Of a stretch of 25,890 bases of DNA, positions 8,333-16,598 are shown one piece after another (the stretch's first letter is position 1; every line of letters begins with the position of its first letter). The notes below the pieces were generated by a model that saw nothing but the letters and a program-made list of their open reading frames with translations, was not told the DNA's origin and searched no databases. Source of the DNA: Ga0077555 sp031367895 (GTDB taxonomy: Bacteria; Pseudomonadota; Alphaproteobacteria; Rhizobiales; Hyphomicrobiaceae); contig JANLQP010000152.1 of the NCBI GenBank assembly GCA_031367895.1, positions 1-25,890 of the forward strand. Direction: 5' to 3'. The translations under genes were made by a program, and so were the position numbers.

Positions 8333-8364
8333 AAAAGTAAAAGACCGGCCCCCGGAGGGGCCGG
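8333..8364 (-). terminator. Rho-independent terminator-like hairpin reading on the minus strand
   Basis: CCGGCCCC (8345-8352) and GGGGCCGG (8357-8364) form an eight-base GC-only stem with a four-base loop. On the minus strand the stem is followed by the T-rich run TCTTTTACTTTT. The 3' end lies about 54 bases before the VOC gene start, and no minus-strand gene ends just upstream. It may therefore terminate an unannotated small RNA or act as a leader attenuator. Confidence 0.7.
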
Positions 8365-8953
8365 CCGCATCGCGTGGCAGGCTCAGGGTCGCACACCCCG
8401 CCTGCAGAGCTCAGTCAGTGCCGACATGGGGGATGGAACGGTTTGATGCGCCAGAGACGAATATCAAGATGGGGGCCTCGCACGGTACTCGCCAGGCGCC
8501 GCTCGTGCCTTTGTGCTGGTTTTGGTCGCGAATGACGGTGTGTCGGCATGGGATCACTCCATCGTCGTTGGCCGGCATCATACCAAGACCCGCGCGCACG
8601 CCGATGTTCCGCCTTGCAAGGTCCCGCTTGCAGGCTGGATACGAGGTCGGCGTGTGATCGAGACTGGCGTTAGCCGAAAACGGAAGGGCATTGTCGTCGG
8701 GACGAGAGTGCCTTGCCAAAGATGAAACAAGCCGCGAACCCTTCCGATCGGCGCGGCGTCCATCCTGGCTCATCGCTTGTGTCCGTTGTGCGTGCATACA
8801 TTGTACGAGCATACTTGGCATGCTCTCGTCCGGTGATCGCGAAGGATGAGTCCTCGGCGATCGAATGCGGCACGCGCGTACGTATCCACGCCTGCAGTGT
8901 TAAGCGATTCGCATGACGGTTTGTTGAAGCTGCCACCTTGGCGCGTTGCGGCG
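8365..8953. other. Gene-poor region, no protein gene supported
   Basis: About 590 bases lie between the hairpin at 8345 and the lipid kinase. Both strands carry open frames (8411-8821 minus, 8713-8916 plus), but their translations are rich in Arg, Cys and Pro without hydrophobic rhythm, family motif or ribosome site. Base composition is less GC-rich than the flanking genes. The minus-strand terminator at its left edge would fit a small RNA here, but I see no clear promoter. I looked for tmRNA, SRP RNA and RNase P signatures and found none. Confidence 0.4.
8807..8825. repeat. Short inverted repeat GAGCAT-N7-ATGCTC
   Basis: GAGCAT at 8807-8812 and ATGCTC at 8820-8825 pair exactly around a seven-base centre, within a run of similar GCATAC/GAGCATAC words. 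It could be a repressor operator or a weak hairpin in the gene-poor region. No gene start lies immediately beside it. Confidence 0.3.
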
Positions 8954-9823
8954 TTATGGGATGATCAGCAACACGTCCGGTCCGTCGGCCGAGATGGTGA
9001 GCGGGGTGGTGGCGAAGGCGTCGCCGTCGATCTGCGATGGGACGGGCTTGGCGCTGGTGATCGTGATCGTGCGACCCGGCAGAGTCAGGATCGAATCGGA
9101 ACGTGTGACGCCGCCCGATCCGAGCTTCGTCAGTTCCACGACGCGTTGCGCGATGTGCTGGCCGCGAAACAGGACGACCTCCAGGCCGGGCGTCAGGATC
9201 GATGTGCCGGGCGCCATGACAAAGGCACCGCCGTAGCAGCGCGCGTTGGCAACGACGACCCATGTGGCTTGGTGGGGCCGGCCGTCGATGTCGATGGCCA
9301 GCACGTCGGCCTTGCAGCTCAATGCGGCGAGCACGGGCGGCAGATAGGCGAGTTTGCCGAGCCGGTTCTTCCAGGCGTGGTTCAAGCCGCCGATCACGCG
9401 GCCATCGAAGCCGACACCGGCCATCAGCAGAAACAGCTCGCCGTTGGCGGTCGCGGTTTTGATTGAGCGCGCGCGCCCGCGGAGCAGCAGCTCGGCGATT
9501 GCTCCAGCGTTGCGCGGCAGACCCACTTCATAAGCCAGCACGTTGCCGGTGCCGAGCGGAATGACGCCGAGCGCCACGCCGGTGCCGGCAACGGCCTTGG
9601 CGGCGAGCCGGATCGTGCCGTCACCGCCAGCTGCGACAATCGCTTCGGCTGTGCCCGCTTCTGCGATGCGACGTGCCTCAGCCAACGCATCGGCTTCGCT
9701 GTTGGCGGTGCTCGTCAGCGCCTCTGCACCCGCCGCCTGAACACGGGCGATCACCTCGGCGGCGAGCGCGTTGCGGCCGCGTCCGGCGCGGGTGTTGGTG
9801 ATGAAGTGGAAGCGGCGGCGCAT
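8954..9823 (-). CDS. Diacylglycerol kinase-family lipid kinase
   Basis: The 289-residue product has the DAGK catalytic fold shared by bacterial lipid kinases (YegS, DgkB, BmrU) and sphingosine kinases. The N-terminus RRFHFITNTRAGRGRN is the phosphate-contact strand. AAGGDGTI (GGDGT at 66-70) is the nucleotide-binding signature, and PLGTGNVLAYEVGLP starts at 89. The C-terminal beta-sandwich (about 130-289) contains GVGFDGRVI and IDGDAF-type strands. It probably phosphorylates a diacylglycerol or related lipid at the inner membrane surface. The start is ATG at 9823, preceded by GAGGATCG. The frame stays open far upstream, but that stretch is antisense to the divergent MFS gene. The substrate is not determined by sequence. 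Confidence 0.92.
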   Translation of the reverse strand: MRRRFHFITNTRAGRGRNALAAEVIARVQAAGAEALTSTANSEADALAEARRIAEAGTAEAIVAAGGDGTIRLAAKAVAGTGVALGVIPLGTGNVLAYEVGLPRNAGAIAELLLRGRARSIKTATANGELFLLMAGVGFDGRVIGGLNHAWKNRLGKLAYLPPVLAALSCKADVLAIDIDGRPHQATWVVVANARCYGGAFVMAPGTSILTPGLEVVLFRGQHIAQRVVELTKLGSGGVTRSDSILTLPGRTITITSAKPVPSQIDGDAFATTPLTISADGPDVLLIIP

Positions 9824-10042
9824 CGATCCTCGGGGCTCGTGGGGCGCTGGATGCGTAAGACTGGGCGCACCCTCGCGTACCGCCTCGGACGGTTCCGCGT
9901 CAATGACATGTCTGGCACGTGTGGCATGCGGGGGGCGGCCGCTCGCCAATCGCCGGTTTTCTGGTATCCATTGGAGAACAAAGCGCTGGCAGCGCCTGAA
10001 GCGGTGCGTCGGAATTGTGCAGCGACGGGGGAGAGACACGAT

Positions 10043-11275
10043 ATGGATCCGCGCATCGACAGCCGGGAGGCGTGGACAATTGCAGTCGCGACGCTCCTGA
10101 TCCTCGCGATCTCGTTCGGTGCGCCGCACATCGTCAACGTCGCCTTGAAGCAGATCGCGGCCGAGCTTGGCGGCCAGCGCTCGGTGCCGTCGGGCGCCAA
10201 TGCGCTGGCGTGGCTCGGCACCGGCGTCGGCGGCCTCGCCATGGGGCTCGTCGCGGAAAAGGTCGGCGTCCGCTGGACCGTGATCGGTGGCGTGCTCATG
10301 GTCTGCGCCGGGCTCATTCTGTCGTCTGGCGGCGAGGCGTGGCAGCTCTACGTCGGGCACGGCCTGTTCATTGGCCTCCTCGGCAATGCCGGCATCAATG
10401 CGCCGCTCTATGTCTATGTCACGCGCTGGTTCGACCGCCGTCGCGGGACCGCCGTGGCTCTGATCGCGAGCGGGCAATACATGGCGGGCGCAGTCTGGCC
10501 ACCGCTGTTCGAGCGCGTCATTGCGCAGATCGGCTGGCGGCAGACGATGGTCGGCTTCGGTTTGCTCGTCGCGGCGTTGGTGGTGCCGCTCGCCCTGATC
10601 TTCCTGCGCCGGCCGCCGAAGGCACCGGACGGTGGATCGGCTCCAGCTCCCGGCCAGGAAGTTGGACGCGTGCTCGGCCTGCCCTCGGTCGTGGTGTTCT
10701 CGCTGCTTTGTTTTGCCTCGTTCCTCTGCTGCGTGCCGATGGCGATGCCGCAGGCGCACCTGATTGCATTTTGCGGTGATCTCGGGATGGCCGCCTCGCG
10801 CGGCGCCGCCATGCTGTCGCTGCTGCTGATCTGCGCGTTTTTCAGCCGCCAGTTCTGGGGCTGGCTGTCGGACCGGATCGGCGGCCTCGCGACGCTGGTG
10901 GCATGCTCGGGCGCGCAGGCCATCACGGTGGTGGGCTTTCTGACGACGCAGGACGAGGTCGGTTTGTTCTTCGTGGCGGCGGCTTTCGGGCTGGGGTTCA
11001 GTGGCCTGATCCCGGCGTACATGCTTGCGGCGCGCCAATTCTTTCCGGCGGGCGAAGCCAGCTGGCGGATGCCGGCCTTGCTGTTGACCGGCACCGCGGG
11101 CATGGCGTTCGGTGGCTGGAGTGCGGGCGTGATCTATGATGCGTTCGGTTCGTACTATCCGGCGTTCGCGACCGGGCTTGCCGCGAACATTCTGAATTTC
11201 GGTATTCTCGCCGGGTTGCTCATGGTCGCCTGGCGACGCAAGCCGGCAACGAATCCGGTCACGGTCACAGCTTGA
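10043..11275 (+). CDS. MFS transporter
   Basis: A 410-residue, 12-helix major facilitator is encoded. Helix 1 is AWTIAVATLLILAISFGAP; the helix 2-3 region reads GLAMGLVAEKVGVRWTVIGG, the usual loop-2-like G-x-x-x-D/E-K-x-G-x-R motif; and the second half repeats it as FWGWLSDRIGG. The long gap between halves (RRPPKAPDGGSAPAPGQ) is the cytoplasmic loop. ATG at 10043 has GGGGGAGAG upstream; the longer frame to 9806 adds no membrane sequence. MmgE/PrpD follows 28 bases downstream on the same strand, so the two probably form an operon for uptake and conversion of an organic acid. The overall look is like monocarboxylate-type carriers, but the substrate is unknown. Confidence 0.88.
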   Translation: MDPRIDSREAWTIAVATLLILAISFGAPHIVNVALKQIAAELGGQRSVPSGANALAWLGTGVGGLAMGLVAEKVGVRWTVIGGVLMVCAGLILSSGGEAWQLYVGHGLFIGLLGNAGINAPLYVYVTRWFDRRRGTAVALIASGQYMAGAVWPPLFERVIAQIGWRQTMVGFGLLVAALVVPLALIFLRRPPKAPDGGSAPAPGQEVGRVLGLPSVVVFSLLCFASFLCCVPMAMPQAHLIAFCGDLGMAASRGAAMLSLLLICAFFSRQFWGWLSDRIGGLATLVACSGAQAITVVGFLTTQDEVGLFFVAAAFGLGFSGLIPAYMLAARQFFPAGEASWRMPALLLTGTAGMAFGGWSAGVIYDAFGSYYPAFATGLAANILNFGILAGLLMVAWRRKPATNPVTVTA

Positions 11276-11303
11276 AAGGCCACAACTCGAGAGGACAGCA
11301 ACG

Positions 11304-12683
11304 ATGACGGCAACATCAGCAACGGCGGAAAAGTCGCACGCGCGCATACTCGGCGACTACATCGCCGGTTCCACGCAGGCGCCGATCCCGGACGCGGTGA
11401 TCGACGCAGCCAGGCTCTGCCTCGCCGACTGGCTGGCGGTGGCGATCGGCGCCCGCGACGAGGCCGCAGGCCGCGTCGTGCGCGCCACGGTTGCCGGGTG
11501 GCAAAGCCACGGACGTTCGACGGTGTTATTTGGGGAACCGGCGACCGCGTCTGCCGCTGCCTTGGCCAACGGCACGCTGGCGCATTGCCTGGACTTCGAC
11601 GACACCTATGTCCCCGCGATCACGCACACCAGCGCGCCGGTCTGGGCGGCGGTATTGGCCCTTGGGCAAGCACGTGGGACCAAGGCCCGCGCCATGCTTG
11701 AAGCCTTCGTTACCGGGTTCGAGGTGGTGGCGCGTGTCGGCTACGGCCTCGGCCAAGGCCTGACTGCGCGGGGGCTGCATGGAACCGGCGTTTTCGGTCG
11801 CATCGGTGCAGCGGCAGCTTCTGCACGCCTGATGGGCCTCGACACCGAGCGCGCGACGCACGCGCTGGCGCTGGCGGCAACGCAGGCTGGCGGCCTTGCG
11901 GCGTCGTTCGGCACGATGGCGAAACCGTTCCACGCCGGCAAAGCCGCGATGGACGGCATTCTCTCGGCGGAACTTGCGGCGGCGGGATTGATTGGGGCGC
12001 CTGCCACGCTCGAGCCTGGCGGTCTCGACAAGGCGCTGATTCAGGACGGCAAGCTTCAGTTCAAGCTGCCGGATTTCGCAGGCTGGGAAATTCTCAACAA
12101 CAGCTTCAAGCCGTATGCCGCCTGCCATCTCGTCCATCCGGCAGTCGATGCGGCGCTGGCATCAGGAATCGCTCCAGTCAACATCCGCCGTGTCCGCGCG
12201 ACGGTGTCTCCTTTGGCGATGCAGATGACGGGGCTCGCAAATGGACGCCCCGAAACGCCGCTCGCCGCCAAATTCGATCTCCGCTACTGCATCGCGCTGG
12301 CGCTGCATGGCCGGCCCGTTTCGGCCGGCGATTTCCGAGAGCCCTGGACGGCGGACAAAGATGTGCTGGCGACGGCTGCGCGCATCGACGCAACGGCCGA
12401 CGCCTCGATCGGGTTCGCGACCGCTGGCCTTGAAGTCGACGCAGGTAACGGACCGGCCAAGCTCATCCGCATCGAGGCCGCGAAGGGCGATCCAAGAAAT
12501 CCGATGCGTTGGGACGACATGTGGTCGAAATTCGACGGCCTCGCGGCGCCGGTGCTCGGCTCCGGCACGCGCGGCTTCTTCGATCTCGTGCGCGGTTTCG
12601 GTCAAGGCGTCGAGGCGACGGTGTTGACCGAGCGGCTCGCGGGGTTGTCGCCCACTCACTCCGCCAGCTTGAAGTCCGCATAA
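11304..12683 (+). CDS. MmgE/PrpD family protein (2-methylcitrate dehydratase-like)
   Basis: The 459-residue product is full length for the MmgE/PrpD fold. It has the helical N-terminal domain with DAARLCLADWLAVAIGA, GSPATA-like LFGEPATASAAALANGT, the HCLDFDDTYVPAITH motif, and GLHGTGVFGRIGAAAA. A lid domain from about 270 to 400 contains LKPYAACHLVHPAVDAA-like sequence (here SFKPYAACHLVHP). Family members include 2-methylcitrate dehydratase and cis-aconitate decarboxylase. The ATG has GAGAGGA upstream. The 3' end overlaps the converging acyl-CoA ligase gene by 28 bases, so the two transcripts must be complementary at their ends. Its partnership with an MFS carrier, not with prpB/prpC, argues against classical propionate catabolism. 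Confidence 0.92.
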   Translation: MTATSATAEKSHARILGDYIAGSTQAPIPDAVIDAARLCLADWLAVAIGARDEAAGRVVRATVAGWQSHGRSTVLFGEPATASAAALANGTLAHCLDFDDTYVPAITHTSAPVWAAVLALGQARGTKARAMLEAFVTGFEVVARVGYGLGQGLTARGLHGTGVFGRIGAAAASARLMGLDTERATHALALAATQAGGLAASFGTMAKPFHAGKAAMDGILSAELAAAGLIGAPATLEPGGLDKALIQDGKLQFKLPDFAGWEILNNSFKPYAACHLVHPAVDAALASGIAPVNIRRVRATVSPLAMQMTGLANGRPETPLAAKFDLRYCIALALHGRPVSAGDFREPWTADKDVLATAARIDATADASIGFATAGLEVDAGNGPAKLIRIEAAKGDPRNPMRWDDMWSKFDGLAAPVLGSGTRGFFDLVRGFGQGVEATVLTERLAGLSPTHSASLKSA

Positions 12684-14293
12684 CGGGCGCGCAGATCCTT
12701 CTTCGAGATCTTGCCGGTGGCGGTGAGCGGCAGGCTGTCGGTGAACACGACAGCGTCGGGCACCTGCCACTTGGCGAGGCGCGACGCCAGATGCGCCAGG
12801 ATCTGCTCTCGTGTCGGATCGGCACCTGCCGCCTTGACGACGACCAGCAACGGCCGCTCCGACCATTTCGCATGCGGCACGGCGATGACGGCCGCGTTGC
12901 CGACGCCGGGGCAGGCCATCGCCTCGTTCTCGACGTCGATCGAGCTGATCCATTCGCCACCCGATTTGACGAGATCCTTGGTGCGATCGACGAGCGTCAG
13001 ATAGCCGTCGGCCGTCACCTTGGCGACGTCGCCGGTGCCGAACCAGCCGTCCTTGTCGAACGCCGCCTCGGACGCTTTCGGGTTGTTGAAATAGGCTGAA
13101 ATGACGCCTGGCCCGCGCACGAACAACTCGCCCTGCGCTTCGCCGTCGTGCGGTTGGCGTTTGCCGTCCTCGTCGACGATTTTGAAATCGACGCTGTAGA
13201 GCCGCTGGCCTTGGCGGCTTTTGATCTTCAGGCGTTCGGCGAACGGCATCGCCTTCATCTCCGGCGAAAGGTTGCCGAAGGTGCCGATCGGGCTCATCTC
13301 GGTCATGCCCCAGGCGTGCACGACATTGACGCCCCACGTCTGTTCCAAGGTCTCGATCATCGCCGCTGGCGCCGCCGAACCGCCGACGATCAGCTCGGAG
13401 AAATTGTTGGGTTTGCGCCCGCGCTTGTGCATCTCGGCGAGGAGGCCGATCCAGACGGTCGGCACGCCCCACGTCGAGTAGACCTTCTCGCCGTCGAGCA
13501 GGTCGAACAGGCTGGCACCGTCGAGCTTCGGGCCGGGCATGACGAGCGGCGTGCCGGACAGCATGGCCGAATAGGGCAAGCCCCAGGCGTTGACGTGAAA
13601 CAGCGGCACCACCGGCAGCAGCGGCTTTTCGGCGCCGAAGGGACCGGGCAGGCATGCGACAGCGCACAACGCATGCAACACGGTCGAGCGATGCGAGAAC
13701 AGCGCGCCTTTCGGCTCGCCCGTGGTCCCGGACGTATAGCACAATGCCGAAGCCGTGTTTTCGTCGAACTCGGGCCACACGATCGCGGTCTCGCCCAGCG
13801 GCAGCAGTTCTTCATAGCAAAGCAGGCCGGCGACGCTGGTCTCGGCCGGCATATGCGCCTTGTCGGTCATCAGCACGTAGGTGCCGATCGGCTTGAACGT
13901 CGACTGCAGCTTCTCGATCAGGGCTAAAAACGTCAGATCGAAGAACAGGAATTTATCCTCGGCGTGATTGACGATGTACGTCATCTGCTCGGGGAAGAGG
14001 CGCGGGTTGATCGTGTGGCAGATGGCGCCGATGCCGGAGATCGCATAATAGAGCTCGAAATGCCGCTGCGTATTCCAAGCGAGTGTCGCGACGCGGTCGC
14101 CGGGCTTGACGCCGAGCTTGATGAGGACGTTCGCCAGCTGCGCGATGCGGGCCCGGGCCTGCCTGATCGTCGTGCGCGTGATGCCACCTTCGACGGTCGA
14201 GGTGGTGATAGGCACGGTTCCATGAATCTCGGCGGCAAAGTCGATCAGGCTCGAGACCAGCAGCGGCCGGTCCATCATGAGGCCCTTGAGCAT
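12656..14293 (-). CDS. Long-chain/medium-chain acyl-CoA synthetase (AMP-binding)
   Basis: The 545-residue ligase of the ANL superfamily activates a carboxylic acid to its CoA thioester by way of an acyl-adenylate. Visible motifs are the P-loop-like YTSGTTGEPKG (186-196), PLFHVNAWGLPYS, the A5 motif HAWGMTEMSP, GWFGTGDVAKV with the ATP-binding Asp, the hinge DRTKDLVKSGGEWIS, and the C-terminal catalytic Lys K528 in TGKISKKDLR. FHVNAWG and the TEMSP form are typical of fatty-acid ligases related to medium- and long-chain FadD. ATG at 14293 follows a strong GAGGAGG. It diverges from the fadJ-like gene with a 112-base shared upstream region, which supports joint control of activation and beta-oxidation. 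Confidence 0.94.
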   Translation of the reverse strand: MLKGLMMDRPLLVSSLIDFAAEIHGTVPITTSTVEGGITRTTIRQARARIAQLANVLIKLGVKPGDRVATLAWNTQRHFELYYAISGIGAICHTINPRLFPEQMTYIVNHAEDKFLFFDLTFLALIEKLQSTFKPIGTYVLMTDKAHMPAETSVAGLLCYEELLPLGETAIVWPEFDENTASALCYTSGTTGEPKGALFSHRSTVLHALCAVACLPGPFGAEKPLLPVVPLFHVNAWGLPYSAMLSGTPLVMPGPKLDGASLFDLLDGEKVYSTWGVPTVWIGLLAEMHKRGRKPNNFSELIVGGSAAPAAMIETLEQTWGVNVVHAWGMTEMSPIGTFGNLSPEMKAMPFAERLKIKSRQGQRLYSVDFKIVDEDGKRQPHDGEAQGELFVRGPGVISAYFNNPKASEAAFDKDGWFGTGDVAKVTADGYLTLVDRTKDLVKSGGEWISSIDVENEAMACPGVGNAAVIAVPHAKWSERPLLVVVKAAGADPTREQILAHLASRLAKWQVPDAVVFTDSLPLTATGKISKKDLRARYADFKLAE

Positions 14294-14405
14294 CGGCGAA
14301 TCCTCCTCAATAGTTTTCCGCGAACCTAAACACGGGCTCGGCTCCTGGCAAAAGAAACCCGGAACCCGAACGGCAATCCCGCAAATTGAGCGAAAGGCAC
14401 ATGCC

Positions 14406-16493
14406 ATGGCGAAGGTGAATGTCCGGCAGGACGGCGAAATCGCGATTTTGAGCCTCGCCAACCCGCCCGTGAACGCGCTCGGCCATCAGGTGCGGGTAGA
14501 ACTCGAGGCGGCGACGGCGGCAGCGATTGCCGACCCGAGCGTGAAAGCGATCGTGGTGACGGGCGAGGGCCGCGCCTTCTGCGCCGGCGCCGACATCGCG
14601 GAATTCAAGGCTGGTCTCAAGGCGCCGAACTTTCCCGACGTGATCGATGGCATCGAGGCGTCGCCGAAACCGGTTGTCGCCGCCGTCAATGGGCTGGCGC
14701 TTGGCGGCGGGCTGGAATTGGCGCTTGGCTGCCACTACCGCGTAGCGTTGCGCTCGGTCGGCCAGTTGGGCCTCCCCGAGGTCAAAATCGGTATCCTGCC
14801 CGGCGCCGGCGGCACGCAACGCCTGCCACGCGTGGTCGGCGTCGAGATGGCGCTCGACATGATCGTATCTGGCAATCCGATCAACGCGGCGGCAGCGGAG
14901 AAGGTCGGTCTCGTCGATCGTGTGGTGGACGGTGATGTGGTCGCAGCAGCAATCGCGTTGGCGCGGGAGTTAGTGGCCGCCGGCAAGGGGCCCCGCCCGA
15001 CGTCCGCCAAGATCATCGATCCCGCGTCCGTACCTCTTGGTCTCTTCGACAAGCGGCGTGCTGCGCTCGCCAAGCATCCCTCCGGGCCCATGGCCGCGAA
15101 GAACTGCATTGCCGCGGTCGAAGCCGCCGTCGGCAGCCCCTACAAGGCGGGTGTCAAGCGCGAGTGGGCGCTGTTCGAGGAGTTGCACGCGAGCCCCTAT
15201 GCGGGCGCGCTGCAATACGCGTTCTTCGCGGAGCGCAAGGCCGCCGACATTCCCGACATCGGGCCTGACGTGAAACCGCGTGACGTCAGGGCCGTTGGCG
15301 TGGTCGGTGCGGGTACCATGGGCGTCGGCATTTCCCTGGCGTTCCTCAATGCCGGCTTCCCCGTCACGATCATCGAAACATCTCCGGCGGCACTTGATCG
15401 CGGCGTCAAGCGCATCACCGAGACGATCGAGAGCAACGTTTCGCGCGGGCGCATCACAGCTGACGAAGGTGCGGCCCGCATCGGCCGCCTGAAGCCATCG
15501 CTCGACTACAAAGATCTCGGCCAAGCCGACTTCATCGTCGAAGCTGTGTTCGAGAAACTGTCGCTGAAGAAGGAGATCTTCGCCAAGCTCGACGCCGTAG
15601 CCAAGCCCGGCGCTGTGCTCGCCTCCAACACCTCGACGCTTGATGTCGACCAGATCGCGGCTGCAACGAAACGCCCGCAGGACGTGATCGGGACGCACTT
15701 CTTCTCGCCGGCCAACATCATGCGCCTCCTCGAGATCGTACGCGGCAAGGCGACGGCGAAGGACACGCTTGCGACCGGCATGGCCGTCGCAAAACGCATC
15801 GGCAAGGTCGGCGTCGTCGCCGGCGTCTGCTTCGGCTTCATCGGCAATCGCATGCTGGAGGAATATCTCGAAGAGGTGCAGGCGATGCTGCTCGAAGGCG
15901 CGACGCCGGCCGGGATCGACGGCGCGCTCGAAGCCTGGGGCCTCGCCATGGGGCCGAACGCGATGATGGACATGGCCGGCATCGACGTCGGCTATCTCGT
16001 GCGCAAGGAAAACCGCATCTCGAACGAGCGGGCGCAACTCTACCGCGCCACCGACAAGATTTCCGAGATGGGGCGGCACGGCCAGAAGGCCGGCGCGGGC
16101 TACTACACGTACGGCGCGGATCGTAAACGTGCCGAAGACCCGGAGATTATCGCGCTGTTTCAATTGGAGGCGGCGTCACTCGGGATCGCGCAGCGCAAGC
16201 ACACGCCCGACGAGATCGTCGAACGGTGCCTGCTGCGCCTCGTCAACGAAGGCGCCAAGGTCCTTGACGAGAAGATCGCGCTGCGTGCCTCCGATATCGA
16301 TACGATCTATCTCACCGGCTACGGCTTTGCGGCCTGGCGCGGCGGGCCGATGTGGCAGGCCGAGAACATTTGGGGGTTGGCCGCGGTCGCCGAGAAAATC
16401 CGCAACTATGAGACGACGCTCGGCCCGCGCTGGCAGATCGCGCCGTTGTTGGCCAAACTCGCCGATGGCGGCGCAAAGACGTGGCCGGGGTAA
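14406..16493 (+). CDS. Multifunctional enoyl-CoA hydratase / 3-hydroxyacyl-CoA dehydrogenase (FadB/FadJ type)
   Basis: This 695-residue fusion carries out the hydration and NAD-dependent oxidation steps of beta-oxidation. The N-terminal crotonase domain (1-190) has FCAGADIAEF, the oxyanion-hole segment ALGGGLELALG with E104, and the second catalytic Glu E125 in GLPEVKIGILPGAGG. The Rossmann domain begins at GVVGAGTMGVGIS (GAGTMG 301-306), with D/E-rich VEAVFEKLSLKKEIF. The dehydrogenase catalytic His is H431 in GTHFFSPA. Two 3HCDH C-terminal repeats follow, with GFIGNRM and GYGFAAWRGGPM. The length is that of FadJ-like or peroxisomal-type proteins, and no fadA thiolase lies beside it. ATG at 14406 follows AAAGG; the frame extends upstream into the divergent promoter region. 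Confidence 0.95.
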   Translation: MAKVNVRQDGEIAILSLANPPVNALGHQVRVELEAATAAAIADPSVKAIVVTGEGRAFCAGADIAEFKAGLKAPNFPDVIDGIEASPKPVVAAVNGLALGGGLELALGCHYRVALRSVGQLGLPEVKIGILPGAGGTQRLPRVVGVEMALDMIVSGNPINAAAAEKVGLVDRVVDGDVVAAAIALARELVAAGKGPRPTSAKIIDPASVPLGLFDKRRAALAKHPSGPMAAKNCIAAVEAAVGSPYKAGVKREWALFEELHASPYAGALQYAFFAERKAADIPDIGPDVKPRDVRAVGVVGAGTMGVGISLAFLNAGFPVTIIETSPAALDRGVKRITETIESNVSRGRITADEGAARIGRLKPSLDYKDLGQADFIVEAVFEKLSLKKEIFAKLDAVAKPGAVLASNTSTLDVDQIAAATKRPQDVIGTHFFSPANIMRLLEIVRGKATAKDTLATGMAVAKRIGKVGVVAGVCFGFIGNRMLEEYLEEVQAMLLEGATPAGIDGALEAWGLAMGPNAMMDMAGIDVGYLVRKENRISNERAQLYRATDKISEMGRHGQKAGAGYYTYGADRKRAEDPEIIALFQLEAASLGIAQRKHTPDEIVERCLLRLVNEGAKVLDEKIALRASDIDTIYLTGYGFAAWRGGPMWQAENIWGLAAVAEKIRNYETTLGPRWQIAPLLAKLADGGAKTWPG

Positions 16494-16518
16494 CAACACG
16501 GTTGCTGGGCCTGAGGGC

Positions 16519-16546
16519 GACATCTCTCCGCCTTGGCGAGGATGTC
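16519..16546. repeat. Bulged hairpin in the gap between the beta-oxidation and GMC genes
   Basis: GACATC (16519-16524) pairs with GATGTC (16541-16546), and the interior continues as CTC/GAG and GCC/GGC around a TT loop with two single-base bulges. No T tract follows, so it is not a typical intrinsic terminator. It may be an mRNA stability or attenuation structure in the 105-base gap. Confidence 0.4.
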
Positions 16547-16598
16547 GTGTGCGATTAGTGTGCACCGCAACATACGCTTTGCTGAGCAAGGATGCCGC

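Noticed and set aside
8411..8821. A possible 136-residue minus-strand gene in the gene-poor region
   Set aside because: It has no ribosome site, no family resemblance and mixed composition. An ANDD sequence briefly suggested a tmRNA tag, but no tRNA-like ends or stop after the tag are present.
8954..11347. A 797-codon open frame on the minus strand
   Set aside because: Only the last 289 codons are the lipid kinase. The rest is antisense to the MFS gene at 10043-11275, with Arg/His/Gln-rich nonsense typical of GC-rich shadow frames.
12162..13778. A 538-codon minus-strand frame across the MmgE/PrpD and ligase genes
   Set aside because: It crosses two well-supported genes in a wrong frame and consists mostly of Arg-rich sequence.
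16240..16262. A GAAGGCGCCAAG word resembling the palindromic-element 3' arm
   Set aside because: It encodes conserved NEGAKVL in the beta-oxidation protein and has no matching 5' arm.
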